A DNA stretch of 64,000 nt, taken from contig CM063258.1 of assembly GCA_032158295.1 (NCBI GenBank), positions 6,404,583 through 6,468,582 of the forward strand, in the 5' to 3' direction. Positions within the stretch are counted from its first letter, which is position 1. Every line of letters starts with the position of its first letter. The stretch is from Pycnopodia helianthoides. Taxonomy: Eukaryota > Echinodermata > Asteroidea > Forcipulatida > Asteriidae. The notes beneath the pieces are model-generated. The model had not been told where the DNA came from and ran no database searches. It saw nothing but the letters and a program-made list of their open reading frames with translations. A program made the position numbers and the translations under genes. Shown piece by piece: positions 1-13,900 of the stretch.

Positions 1-1844
1 TTAGTGGGGTGGAAAATGTTTCCTGGAAACCATTGCAATATGGATCAGTTACACAGTAGATCATAGACTCAAATCAAAGAAGTACTCAAAATTCATGGCT
101 TCGGATACCATTTTTACTGGTAAATACCCAATTTTACATTTCGTTGAAAACCTTTGAAAGGAAATTGCAAGTGTCATAAAATATTTTGAAAATGTGTGGT
201 GGTCGAAAAACAGAAAATTCTGCCAGTGGTGGTTGGGGAATCCTGAGTGCCGAGCGGGTTTTCCGGCACCAACCACTGTGGGCAGAACCCTGATGTATGC
301 ACACCGTTGAATTGAACTGATTGTATGAAATTAGTGTACAAATCTGTGCAACCATGGAGCAAAGAACTAGTTCTATGTATGACACAACAACAATTTGTAC
401 ACTGTGACAACAACATTTATGTACGACTGTGACACACAACAATTTGTACGACCTGTGACACAAACAACAATTTATGTACGACCGTGACCAAACACAATTT
501 AGTCGACCTGTACACAAACAACAATTTATGTACGACCTGTGACACAAACAACAATTTATTACGACCTGTGACACAAACAAATTTGTACATTGTACAACCT
601 GTAGATATTGTATGGATACATACAATGTACAGTACAATGTGTAGCACAGACAAGTGGGTGTTTCTTGAAGGTGTGTTGAAAGGTAGTTGGGTATGCGTAA
701 GTAATCTTGTCTCAAGGCTAAAATAAAAATAAATGGGACATGTGTACATCACTTTTCAGCTGATCTGCTGAGTTGAATCCTCTTTTTTCTTTAATAATGG
801 TGCCATACATAATATGAGCAGTGTAGAATATAAAACACTGCTCAAAGTTAAGTGTAGTTAGCTGTTTCCTCTAATGTTCTGCAATCGCAAAGCTGCATGA
901 ACAGTCTTGCATATTTTATTCTTAGTTATCTTACCCTGGTAAGGTAATAAATCTAGAGGACAAAGAGGCTAGCCTGGCAGTGCATGCAGCTAGCCTTGCC
1001 ATTATGACTGTTTACAGGAACCCTGTACACTCTGGGTGATTACATAACCCTCAAGGACAAATTTTCCTTTTGCAGTAATAATTGGATAACAGGATACCAG
1101 GAGATTCACCATGCATCATACAGTTATGTAGTATTGTTGAATAACATGGTTGTGGTTGTACATGTCTACTTACTATGCAGACTTTGTGTTTTAAGGGTGG
1201 GGATTAGTTTGTAGTGATTATCAAGGAGATCATATTTATAAAATGTTATCAAGTTATATCAAATCCTTGCTCTTTGATCAAATCAAATGATACAAGTAGC
1301 AAACAGGTTTCGGGTCGCTGATCCAGGTGTTACACACAATGTAATTACCTGTTTATCACTGCAGCATATAAATGGAGATAAACTATTAAACTATTACATG
1401 TAGCAAATCAGCCTGTCTCAGCAAATTAACCTACTACAGACTTCACATACCTACATTTATGTACATGTAGCAGATTAAGTAGGATTAATTGAAACATCTG
1501 ATGAGGACTTAATTTCAGAATCTTCGAGACACACCTTGTGTATCTTGTGAGAAATTCAAGCAAGTGTTTCAAACAATGAAGAACCCTGATTGCTTTGTAA
1601 AGCAACAAACTAAATTGCAGTTTGTTCTACAAATGTCGTGTTTTATTTGGCAACGTGGTTGAAAGATTCTTAATTGTATGATTGTGAATGAAACTGAGAC
1701 TTTGGTTTATCCATGGAGGAAGGAAATCTCCCTGGTTTAACAGTACACTGTGACTGAACTATCTTAAGTTTTTCTGCAAATTGTTAACAATAAGTAGTGT
1801 CATTTTTTTATCACATACTCTGTTTTGTTTTCATGTACATGTAG
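1..1844. other. Left end: no gene recognised apart from the minisatellite
   Basis: AT-rich sequence without a frame carrying coding character. It is probably the intron between an off-window SUCO first exon and the exon at 1845. The minisatellite at 380-600 is the only structured element I see. Confidence 0.6.
380..600. repeat. Minisatellite, about 31-35-base units
   Basis: Six to seven imperfect tandem copies of a unit built around TGTACGACCTGTGACACAAA followed by CAACAATTTA. Copies differ by small indels. Open frames on both strands here are by-products of the repeat. Confidence 0.85.
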
Positions 1845-1934
1845 TCCGCATCTGAAGAGGGTAACTCACAAATAACCAATCCAAAGCAAGCTCAAGAAAA
1901 GCATGATAACCGACAGCCAATCAGGGATGGAAAG
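1845..1934 (+). CDS. SUCO: SUCO first visible coding exon (luminal N-terminal region)
   Basis: A 90-base exon, open in phase 0, between acceptor CATGTAG and donor AAG|GTGAGG. It encodes 30 hydrophilic residues beginning SASEEGNSQ and ending IRDGK, and joins in phase 0 to the exon at 4296. There is no methionine and no signal peptide, so at least one upstream exon is missing. Vertebrate SUCO also has a poorly conserved luminal segment here, so assignment rests on splice phase and position, not on similarity. Confidence 0.7.
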
Positions 1935-4900
1935 GTGAGGCTTTGCAAGTTGGTCTATGGTTACTTCAACTAAAAAAATTTCTGCTAACACGTTTTACAT
2001 GAGCAAAGGTATATGTGCACAACCAGTTAATCTCGGGTAAACATAATACATCAGTAAATCTATTTATTCAAACTGCATCCCTTGGCCTTTGAGTTGGGTT
2101 TGGGTTGATTGGGAAATGCTATCAATTCGCATCAAATGTCAAACCCTTTTTTGTGGCTGCAAAGGTGTTTGATAAGAACTGAGCGAATTGAATTGTTTCG
2201 CCGGATGTTTCCCCTCATTTTGTCAATCAGTAACTATTGATTATCTAAAATTGTGTAAATAAGTATTTCTTTTGTTTTGTTCTGCACTCCTGGGCAAAAG
2301 GACAGAATACAGAATCATACACATGTGACATGTGGCAATAAATGTACTTTAATTTGTGAGAGCAAATGTTGCTGTCGACCCTTTACTTATTAGAGACCTT
2401 TGTGGCCGAAAGCAGCTGGGATAGCAAAATGCCCATAGTGACCGTTAACGGCCTCATCCTACATACATGTACATGTAGGATGAGGCCGTTAACGGACACT
2501 AACATGTATAGTACTTCCACTCAGAAACAAAAATTCATAGTAAAGGTAATGTCCATAATTGCAAATTTTCTGTGTTTTCCATGTTAAATTATTTTCAAAA
2601 CAAAAGCAATGAATCAAGTCAAGTGTTATTTTTCAATACATTTTTACTGGAAACAAAAAAATATATATCATCAGTATTTATAGCCAAACATTGTGGGCAT
2701 ATGATGGTGATTATTCAGAAATGAATGATCTCTTTAAAAAAGGTTCATCTTTGACCCTTCAACGATGACTGCCTCCATTCTTGGCTTGTTCCCTTTTTGC
2801 AAAATCCTTCACATGTATTTAATTGTGTTTTTATAAACTACTGATTCTTATGGGGGAAAAAAAAGGTGCCATGCTATAATTCCTCTACCAGCCTCAGTTA
2901 AGTTGTCAGTATTAGAAATGTATGATCCACAAGTTGACACACAACCAGCGATTGATCACTTAAAAAATGTTTGCACCCAAAGACTTTGCAAAAGAATCCA
3001 AAAAATTCAAAAATAGGGTCATAGATGTACATGTATGTAGATTGGTAAATACTCCAAGTATAAGCTATTTTGATGCACTACGGTTTAGACATTTTTTTCA
3101 CCCAAAAACATTTGAATCTGAGAATTGATTCATGCATGAATTGTTTCTCAGATTTCTGAGGGTTGACTGAAAATTCGAATTGCCTTAGTGTCCAGCCGCA
3201 AATGCTGCGGCCAGAGATGCGGATGGTACCCACTGTAACCTCGCTAGATGTGGATGGGTTTGGCATTCTTGATGAAAATACCGTGACACTGACAGTTTTT
3301 CACTGTTTCTTAACAAGTAGACACTGTATTCAGCTGATACTTTCTCAGGTGAATTGTATCTTTAGTAAACATTTGTGCCCATAAATCAGCTTTATGTTGA
3401 CAAGTACCCTAATCTATGTGCCTACCTTTAAACTAAAATAGAAAACAGTCTCACAGGTCTGAAATTTCAACTTTTAAAGGGAAAGGACATTTTTACTTTG
3501 CAAAGGGCGCTCCCAACGGAAAATGCAAGACAATTTTGAAGGTCCACCAAGGTAAAGATCCGGTCAACAGACATGACAGAGACCATTGCCCTTGTGTAAT
3601 TCCAGACCTGGTTTTATTGAAGTAGCCTAATTACCAATTTGATGCACTCCTCTTTAAACCTGAAGAGAAGAAATCGGATTTCTTAAACTTTTTACGGGGA
3701 TTTGTTGTTCACCAAAACCAAACACTGAAAATATCTTTATGATATCGACTCGTTGTTCACTCACTGCATAAACAGGAAGTCTGTCCCTAATATTAATCAA
3801 TAACTATCGATGAACTTAAAGGTATTATACAGGATTGGTAAGGATAAAAGACATAACTGTTTAGTTTTAGTTTGAAAGCTTACAGATTATGTAGTTCATA
3901 TTAGAACAATTTTTTCTGTAAAACATTTCCCCTCTAAAATGAAGTCGTATTTGAGAAAACTGTATCTGAAAACCTGAAAAAATGCAACATCTGATTTTGG
4001 TTAGTACAACCAAAATTAAGGACAAAATGTGTGTGCATGCTTAAAATATGTGCATGGGTTTTTTACTATTTTCTCCTGACTCGCACAACAGATTCAGCAA
4101 CAATTTTCACAGGTTTGTTTAAGTCATGTATTATATAGTTGATCACATTAAAACATGAACACTGTCTGTGACCATTTTGTCAACTCTACCATTACTGTAT
4201 AATGCCTGTACTCTGAACAAATAAAGTGTGTTACATCTGTTGTGCATGATGTCATGTAGTCTTTGTTTTCCCTCACATAATTGTTTAAGCAACAGGTGGG
4301 GGAAGTGGACGCAGAGCCTGCTGGTGAGAGCCATACACAGTCATCATCGTCATCGTCATCACCAGCTGATCCTGGGGCTCCAGTGACTGTATCAGATGAG
4401 AGTGAACCCAAGGCAAGGAGAGGATGGGCGGAGCTTTCAACAGATGAGGGAGGGCCTAGTGATAGCCAGACGAAGGATGGAGATCAGAAAAGGTGAGACA
4501 ACTTGGACCTTTTGATAACTGAAACCAGATGATCCTGGGTGGTGATAAATTGGATTAGATTAAAATAGAAGAAACTTTTCAGAATACAATGTATTAATAC
4601 ATTGGATTAGATTGAATTTAGAAGAAACTGTTCAGAATGCAATGTATACCAGTTGAGGAATCTTGAATGTTTTAAAACTTGAAAGGAGATCTCTACCCTA
4701 TAAGACTAGGAATTTGACTGGATTGAAATGAGCTTATAAAAAATTCAGTATCATAGTCCAAGTGTTTGGTCCCACCGTAAACTCCATACATATTTCCACC
4801 TGACATTGCCAGAGGTCAGGGTCATTCCTGCCTATTTCTGTGCACAGGTAATATTTTTATAAGTGCCCCTCACAGTTGAAATATTGCAGCAGGTGATTAA

Positions 4901-7900
4901 CTCGAGCTGCCGAAAAGTAATAACAATATTCCCATGCCTCTAAATTACTAGTTTACAGTAGGGTCAGACCAGTCCCAAATTTCATAGAGCTGCTACAGTA
5001 CTAGCAGAAAATATTGCTTTCTGCTAAGCATAAATGAGCAGGCTACCAGTCACAAATTGTACATGTTACTTGGTAGTTTGGCCGGTAACCTTATTCTGCT
5101 AAGCATAATTGTGTTGTGCTTAGCTACTTTTTGTGCTTAAGCAGCTGTATAAATTTTGGTCCTTAGACAGAGCGATTGTACTACATGTAGGTCATGTGTA
5201 GGTTGTGTATGTTCAAGGATTGATAGCAGTTTTGTTGTGAGGTGAAATACGTGTACATGTAATTTGAACAGATAACAACAGTGTTGATAAAAACAACGAG
5301 TTAGATGTTGAATGTAGCCCAAACATTACATAGGCCTGGAATTACATGGAGGCCACGTACAGTAGGCCATGGCCTCTGTTGCCCTGGTCTTGGCCTTGGT
5401 GCCCCTTCAAAACTTTCCCATATACTTCAAGACTTTCCAATGGAAGTGCCCTGTACAAAATGAAAAATGGCCTTGCCCTCTCCAAGATGAAATTCCAGGC
5501 CTGAAGCTCTGCTTTAAACATTCAAACAGTCTACTCTGCATTTTGCAGCTTTAATTATTTGATCCCAGACACATGTAATGTAAGTCTGGCCCAGTGGTGT
5601 ACATATGTGTTTCCCTTCACCTTTGCCGGGTCTCTCCCAAAGGTCTTGTCTTTCAGGGCAGCCAGACTTGAACTTTGAGGTTTCCTCACGCTGTGTAGAC
5701 TTCAAATGTCCCCGAGCCGAATCTAAATTCAATTGGGTAGTCCAATAAAATCTTTGGCATCGCAAACATTGGAAATGGGGTTCTACAGTGAAGTAACATT
5801 TTTACATCAGTGATTTTTGGGGATTTGCAATACAGTGCACCCTCTACGGTTGGCCCGGGAGAGGTTGTTTTTGCAGTGCATCATGGGAAAAGGTCGACTG
5901 AAGGCTTATATAGATAGTTCCCAGTAGACGCCATCTTTACGGGCAAAATGCATTTTGGCTTGCAGGTGCGTCAAACGCTCAACTTATTAACGCAGCCGCG
6001 TTGTTCACTAACCAATCCTGCAATGAGTTTTGTGAAATGCGCGCGTGTTGCACGCCGTTCTCACACGAAACGCACGACTGTTTGTTCTAAATTGCCCGTA
6101 AAGATGGCCGATTTACGTCATACTGCAACCTATCTATAATGTAGGACATACTTAGATGGACATTTTAGTGAGGCTGGGGAATGTTTTTTGCACATTTACG
6201 CCAGCCATTTCTAGTCCCAAACTGCCCATGCAGTCCTGAGTTACGAATGTGATTGTTTGTTTTTTTCATCAGTAGAGGGTGCACTGTGTTGTAAAGTGCC
6301 CATTTTGATGACCAGAAATTTCTTTGAAAGGTTGCTTAGTAAAATTAATGTCAAGTAATGAACCACAAGGGAAACTGACTGGGTAAATTTCAAACAGTTT
6401 GGGTTGAACAGAGAAAAATTGACTAGAGCGGGATTTGAACCAACGACCTCCGGATTAACGTACCGGCGCTCTACCAACTGAGCTATCTAGCCCTATGTTG
6501 GCGGTCTCCCTTTTTTCTTTGTTCAACCCAAACTAGTAAAATTAATGTGTACTCTAAGTACATACGTTGTACAGTACCAATCACATCTTGGACTATGGGT
6601 GTTTTTTCTATTGGTTTTAGGGTGTTGTTTAGTTGTCAATTTGGTACAGTAGAGGATGCATCAAATTCTGTTTTTAAATGCCATGCAAAAACGTTATTGA
6701 AGCAAGAGCGTGCTGGTTCACGAGCCTGGTGTACGTGTCAGACTGTTGGCAGAGATCATCATTTTCATGTGTCTTCAAATTTGATTATCACAGTAACTTG
6801 TGTTGCATACACCATAGAGCATGGAAGCGTGTACAAATGTACCATAGAGCATGGAAGCATGTACCATACATTTTTTGTAGAGCAAGGACACTGCCCTTGC
6901 TCTATGCATACAGGTACACGTACAGTAAAGATCAAATGATGATCTCTACACATTTGTGAAAGTCAGCAGTTTTTCTTTAAAGCAACTTGGTACAATGTTG
7001 CAAAACACTCCCGGACCGTGTCAATTCTCGAAAGAGGTTATCATGTGTTGTAATGCAAGTAGGATTTGAAACGCTGCATGGTGAGATTACAATTTTAAAG
7101 TGCAAGGTTTGCAGAGACACGGTGTAAATAATTCTCTGACAACTCGACCTTTGGATCAATGTGCACTTTCTCTTGAAGGCGATCAAATCGAAAGGTGGAC
7201 TTGTTAACCAGTGGTCCTTCTCAGAACCACCACAGTGCTCATAAAGATCGTTATCTACATGGCCTGTCTCCACAAAGTTCACTTTATTGTATTGCACACA
7301 TGTATGTTTATCACTCAACACATTTTGTACATGTGTGTAGTATGTACAATATGATGTAACAGTGACTGTTTAAAGGTAATCACTTGGTGTACTTTGTATG
7401 CTAAATTTTGTAGGTGTACATGTGCACTCAACTTCTGTTGGTGTACACTGTACATCCTGTATGCTAAACTTCTGTTGGTGTACGCTGACTGCACAATACA
7501 TGTACATGTACCTACATGTATGTACCTATGTATCTACAAATGTACATGTATGTACAGGTACATGTACATATGTTGTATGCTCAAATTCTGTTGGTATACA
7601 CCATAGAGGACAGACCACATCTCTATGGTATACCATGGAGCTATAGCTTCATATACACTGTATGCTCAAAATTATGTTGGTATATAAACTGTGTGCTCAA
7701 ATTTTGTATGTTTAATGGACCGATTGGACCCTCAAGATGTTTGATGGGCATCATCAGTGGTTTCTTACCCTGCCTTTCACTCTTGTGGACCCCGGCTCGA
7801 ATCCCACCTCAGACCTGGAGCGTTGCATGTGGATTGGGTTTTCAGTCCCTTCCCGATTGTGTGGGTTTTCTCCATTCTGCCATTTGGGGCTTCCTCCCAC

Positions 7901-10900
7901 ATGTAAAACTGAACATTTCTTCTCGGTCCCTAATCACCGTTCTGTTGTTGGCGCTTGCGCTGTTGGATGTGCAATGGAAGAATTGAAATAAATAACTTTT
8001 TCAACCTTCGAAGGCCTCCATAGGTAATTACATGTGAGATTACAGGAATGATTTATTCATGCAAAGTGCATGATGGTAAATTAGTTAACTGCGCAATGCA
8101 TCACTCATAAAAGCGCCTATTCTGCATTTTGCTGGTAGGTACATGTACATGTGCAGTACGTGTATAAAATTAATATCAAATTTTCAAAGAGCATTTTAGA
8201 GCTCATAAACAACCACATGTACGGAAGTTTTTGAAATTAATCCGCTATATTTTGGCTTGACATAATATTTTATTGCATCTGTACACGTGTACAGCATGCA
8301 ATAAGAGGGGAATCAACAGGTTTTCAACATGTAGTGAACTGAAAAGGAAGTTAATAAAGCCATGTACATGTATGTAACTGAAATGGGCCCAATTTCATGG
8401 CCCTGTTTGTTGCAGAATTTTGCACTTCCTAAGCCATGTAAAGCGCACGATTCTATGGTATGTAAGAGCAGAATTCCGCTGTAAGCAGAGCCATGAAATT
8501 TGGCTACGTACTTACCTAATGGACTAACTGTAAAACACAGTGTTTACTCTACAGAGTGCATATTTTTACAATTAACATATTTTATCAGTATCAGCTAAAT
8601 GTCAATCCTTACCCAGTCAGAAGTTGATTAGGGACAACAAATATTCAAACTTCTTATAATGCAGAAAAACATGGGTCCTCTGAACTGTGTGATCACCATT
8701 CCGTTTAACCTTGGTGAAAGGGATTAGACATCAAAGATGTCTGTCAAATAAAGGTTATAATATGATTGTATTATAGAATTTATAATGCTTTTAGAGGTAG
8801 GGTCATGCTTTGGTAATGATCCCCCCCCCCTCGGAAAAAAGGGTGTCATTTTTTCCCCCAATCCTCCTTGTTGTAGCAAGCATCCTGTGAAATTGTTTTG
8901 TCAGAATTGCTCCCAATGACTAGAGATCAAGAAAAGTATGTCAACAAATGTCAATCTCCATAAATTTGCTAAAGGCGACTTTTGAGGAATCTAACTCCCA
9001 TGTGAATGCTACAGCCAGAGATGCGTTTGGTACCCGCTGTCACCTCGCTAAAACGTGGATGGATTCAACGTTCTTGATGAAAAGACCGCAACAGTTTTTT
9101 TCTGTTGTCTCACCAAAATAATAGTAAAAATAATACACACATGCATGTTAATTGTAATTTTCGGTACAATCTGTCGGAACAAAATTTACATCGTGGTTTT
9201 TTGAGGGAGTGGACTAATTATCCACTCTTTTTTCTTCTTTCAATAAAACAATTTTTTATTTTTTTAATAGAGGTATATAACCAAACCTGAGAAATTGTCG
9301 TCAAATTCAGTTATTTCACGATTATTGTTAAAAGGGTACGCTGCCCGGTAATGGGAGGCCATTATTATTGTTGAGATAATGAGAACAAGTGAAAGACGCA
9401 CACGTGATCATAATGAAGTTTTTATCAGCCCACTGGATAGAGTCTGGTTAATGGTTCATAAAGGCAACAACAACCACAGAGCAATTAATAGCCCAGTTCT
9501 TGATACTACCAGATTCAACTGGATTGACTCTACTGGTAGGGAGGCATCATCGCAGCGCTCTTCGCTGGGCGCAACGTTTTGTGCTGGGTTTGGCCATGGT
9601 TCGGCATTACATCATGCTATGCTGCTGCTGCTGCAGACAGGCCTCCGAGGCAGTATGATCCGGTATTACTTCTAGTGAAAGACAATCACCCTTTGAATTA
9701 TTGATTGCGACATTCCAACCCCCACGCCGACTGCAGAAGTGTGTTACCGACTTACCGTGTACCAGGATGATGTGTAACCCTAGAGCAAGGACTGAGTGGT
9801 CTAGAACCAACACAGCTTTCTGAATGTCGGCTGAATAGAGAAAGGAGAGCGTGACCGCTCTTGTTTTCAGAAATATTTTGGGGTGTTGGCTGGCAATTGA
9901 ATATTTTCCCTAAACATAGTAATCATAATGGATAAGTACAAGAAGAATTGTTGTAATTAAACAACTGCTCTCTGCTCTCTGCTCTCTGCAAAGTTCCTTT
10001 GATTGCTTTTATTAACTACCCACATGGCGTCTGGATCAAACAAACAGCGACTTCATAGGAAGTCATTTTAGGCTTAAGTTTACCCCCAGTACACCACAAT
10101 GTGTGTAAGCGGAAGCTACAGATGTCTGATGTGTTTCCATGGAGATATCACCACGCTTTTATGTACCCATCATTGCCTAATGAGCTGACAATAGCCACGC
10201 AAGCTGTCATTGATTTTGAAATGCTGTCAACATGGTTTTCTTTTTCCCTGATTTCTTTGGCTACTCTACAGTGGTACACATGTACATGTACACTGTACAT
10301 GTATACACATTTAAAGGCATTATACAGGATTGGTAGAGCTGACAAGTAGTCGCAGACAGTGTTCATGTTTTGTGCGATCAACCGTATATTATGAAATAAC
10401 AAACCTGTGAAATTTGGCTTAACTCGTTGTGTGAGTCGGGAGAAAATAGTGAACAAACCAGGCACAGTTTTCAGAAAATAAAATGTATTAAACATGTTGT
10501 CCTTAAGGTTTCAGATACAGTTTTCTTGAATATGTCTTCATTTCAGAGAGAAATATTTCACAGAAAACATTGTTCTAGTATGAACTTCATTATTAGTAAG
10601 CTTTCAGACTAAAATTAAACAGTGATGTTTTTTATCCTTACCAATCCTGTATAATACATTCGAATTATAAATAGTTGGTGTTGAGAGAGGAATTTTCTTC
10701 AAAGATCATTGAACTAAATTCTTATCTGTAGGACAGGCTGGGTGCATTTGTACCAGCCTGTCGGGACACACTGTACCAGAATTGATAGTGAAAATACGTG
10801 TGTCTAAAAGAAAAATATTGTTGTGAGCTTTTTTACTGTTTCAACTACATGTACACACATCATGTATTCAGTTTCAATAATTTGAGAATCAGAATGAATT

Positions 10901-13900
10901 GGAAACTCATATCTGTTTCACATTTTGAAATCTAGGAGAAGGACAAAAGCAAAGTACATGTACGATCTTTTGCTAAACTTTTCTTGACTGATTGATTCGA
11001 CTAGCAACAATGAACGAGCACTTTTTGTAAAACGAAAAAGAAAAGAAAAAGAAGGCATACAATTAGAATAATAAAAAAAAATGATATCTTGAATGTGACC
11101 CGTACCGGACTGATTAGATTTGCTACGATTTGTTCACATTCTGGCATTTGTTCCTTTGCCTCTAATTAAAAATTGACCGGCGTGGAGTTTGGACCGAACT
11201 GTTACCCTCGGACTTTGAGAGGGACAGCCAGGCTTGAAAGTGTGCCAAGCGACCCAGTAATTGGTGGAGTCACTCTCAGATGAGCCGAAAAACCATTGAC
11301 TTCAAATCAGATAGCTTTGTGTTAACAGCCGGTATACGTGCAGGTGGGATGTGCACAAAATACACATGTACACTGTAGCATCACAGGGTGCTGGTCTTAC
11401 ATGTATGTAAACATTTGCGGTTCCTGGCTGCACCCCTTTATTGCTTGCACGGAATCAAAGCAGTGTGCTGCACACAGGTGTGGAGTCAAGATACTCCACA
11501 CTGACACTTGAGTTGTGCTGAAAAAAACATTGGACGGAGACAGTTCAAGTAAAAATTTGACTTTGAAAGTGATATTTTTTATGCAGGAGGGATGTATTTT
11601 GTACAATTTGTGTACATTCAAAGGATTGGATAGGACTACAATTACTAGCCATACCCCCACAGTACAGTGTGAATTGCTCTTTTAGCTCTAAAACCTTCAC
11701 GCATGGATGGCTTTTATTTAACTGTGTTTTCTGGGGACTACCAAAATCATCTAGTATTTGAAGCAGCTTTAACTTGTGTGTGTCTAGGACAGTTTTCAGC
11801 TCAGAATCTTCGTGTGCACCCATACGTATGTTGCATAAAGGGCAATTTATCGCATGTGCGAGTATGCGCTTCGGTTGATGCAAGGAGCTGCACGTATGGG
11901 ATCTATCTGTTTTATTGCCTCGCTGAAATGTTGCAGTCCCACAAATTCATACATCGTGTGTAATTTGTGCCTAATGATGCCTGTCTGGTTCTGATGGAGT
12001 CTAATGTGTAAGTTACACTGTGTGTAATTCACCAATCAGTGGGTATCTGTGTGAATGTGTTAAGCTGCACATCTGGCCTTACACTGTGGGCATCTCACTG
12101 GCTGATTTAATACAAGACGACTGTATTGTATTGCAGCAGAATTGATTAAAAACAGATTGGAAAAACATTCTATCTGTCATCGGGTCCCGTCAACAAAGTG
12201 TTGTACACGTGAAGTTTCAACGCCCTGTTTCAGACCCTCCGAGGAAACTTATCGGATAACTTCTCCGGAAATAACTTTTCTGCGACTCTGCATTAGAGAC
12301 AATTATGAATGGAAAATGATGGAGATGTTTAGTTAATTGGCGGAAACGAACCGTCCGCTAGTTGGATGATTGGTGAGGTATCTGAGACTGAGAGCGGATC
12401 ATGATGATGATGACTCTGCCGAGTGTCTGGAGGGAAATCCCCACTCATCCCGAGGCATCATGCATCTACTGTTAGTATTATTACTACTGATGGCAGTCTA
12501 CATCAGACCTGTATCCTACATCAGACCTGTCTCCTGGGAAGAGTTCAAGTAATGACATATTGATATATTGATTATACATTCTCCTCTTTCCCCTCCCCCT
12601 CCCTTTTCCCTCCCCCCTTCCCCTCCCCTTTCCCTTCCCCTTTCCACTCCCTTTCCCTCTGCCCTTTTCCCCTGCCATTTCCCCTCCCTTTTCCCCTTCC
12701 CTTATAGGGTAATGTGGAGTGTTGTGGTCGAGGGGTTGAGACCACCGGACTCAAGCTCTGATGTTTCTGTTCAGCAGACTGTGGGTTCGAGTCCCGGTCT
12801 TGACACTTGTGTCCTTAAGCAAGACACTTAAGCATTATTGCTTTGTCCTTCGGATGGGACGCAAACCCGTAGGTCCTGTGTTTTGTGTAATGCACGTAAA
12901 AGGACCCAGTTATGTATACACCTATCGCTAAGAGAAGGGGTTTGCCCCAGTGTTTCTGGCAGTGGCTGCTGAATGTGCCGCAGCACCTTGTAAACCCTCA
13001 TAAGGTGCTACATAAATTGGTCTCTAAATTGGTTTGTTCAAGCGCCTTGAATAGCTGATTAGTAGATACATGTGCGTGCGCTATATAAGACTATATATTA
13101 TTAATATAATTGCTATATTAGTATTCATTAACCATGAGCATCCAAATTTGCTGATATATAAGTGTCTGTTAGTAAGGCCTAAAATTGTTTTTTTTAATGT
13201 TGGCATAACCCGACCGACCCTAAAAATACAGCCGACCAATCGACCATGGGTATTTTCTTTTTCAAGGGAAGAAATTTAATAATTAAAATCTATAGAAATT
13301 AGTCTTAAATGCGTTTGAAACCATTTCTGCCCATTTCTCATTGTTGTATGACAATTTTTAGGCCTAAGTTTAATTGTACTAATTTTGTGCTCATGGTCAC
13401 CACTCTCTGCTTCTCTCAGGGTAAGCCTTGAATTTCTGCGCAAGTAGATGATTCTAATGCGGATTATTCCTCACAATGATGTAACATTGGTATTTGCTTT
13501 GATATTCCATGTATGCAAATATCTTACAACGGTTTTAAATGTTTCTGTATAAAGTGAAACATTCGACTGTTGAAATAAACATCTCTTTGATTTTGTTGTT
13601 GACAGTTTTGTATTTTTGGTGTGGTTAAATTTCAGCTTGCCAAATGATCCAATTGCCGGTGGAGACACTTTACAAGGAACAGTCGGCCAAGTAATCGAGC
13701 TACTAGGCATCAAAAGGGCAACCGAAGAGGAGCTTCATTCTGATGAAGAACAGCTGATGTACGTACAATTTTTTTAATATAAATATCCTACCAGTGTAAA
13801 ATTAAGCGTCATGGAAGAAATTTAATCTAGTGAGATTTCAATTAAACCCACCACTTGCTGGCAAGTAAGATGTAATATAATTCGTCATCGATCTAGTTAG

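Noticed and set aside
6350..6497. tRNA gene
   Set aside because: A- and B-box-like sequences are present, but the acceptor stem does not pair and a SINE body follows. The same holds for the tRNA-like heads at 12718, 21531, 22014, 35111, 38634 and 41429.
7394..7986. Several overlapping open frames rich in Cys, Tyr and Val
   Set aside because: They arise from the tandem TGTATGCTAAACTTCTG repeat and the neighbouring SINE-like repeat.
12484..12754. Gly/Lys/Arg-rich minus-strand frames
   Set aside because: Direct translation of the polypyrimidine tract; no gene structure.
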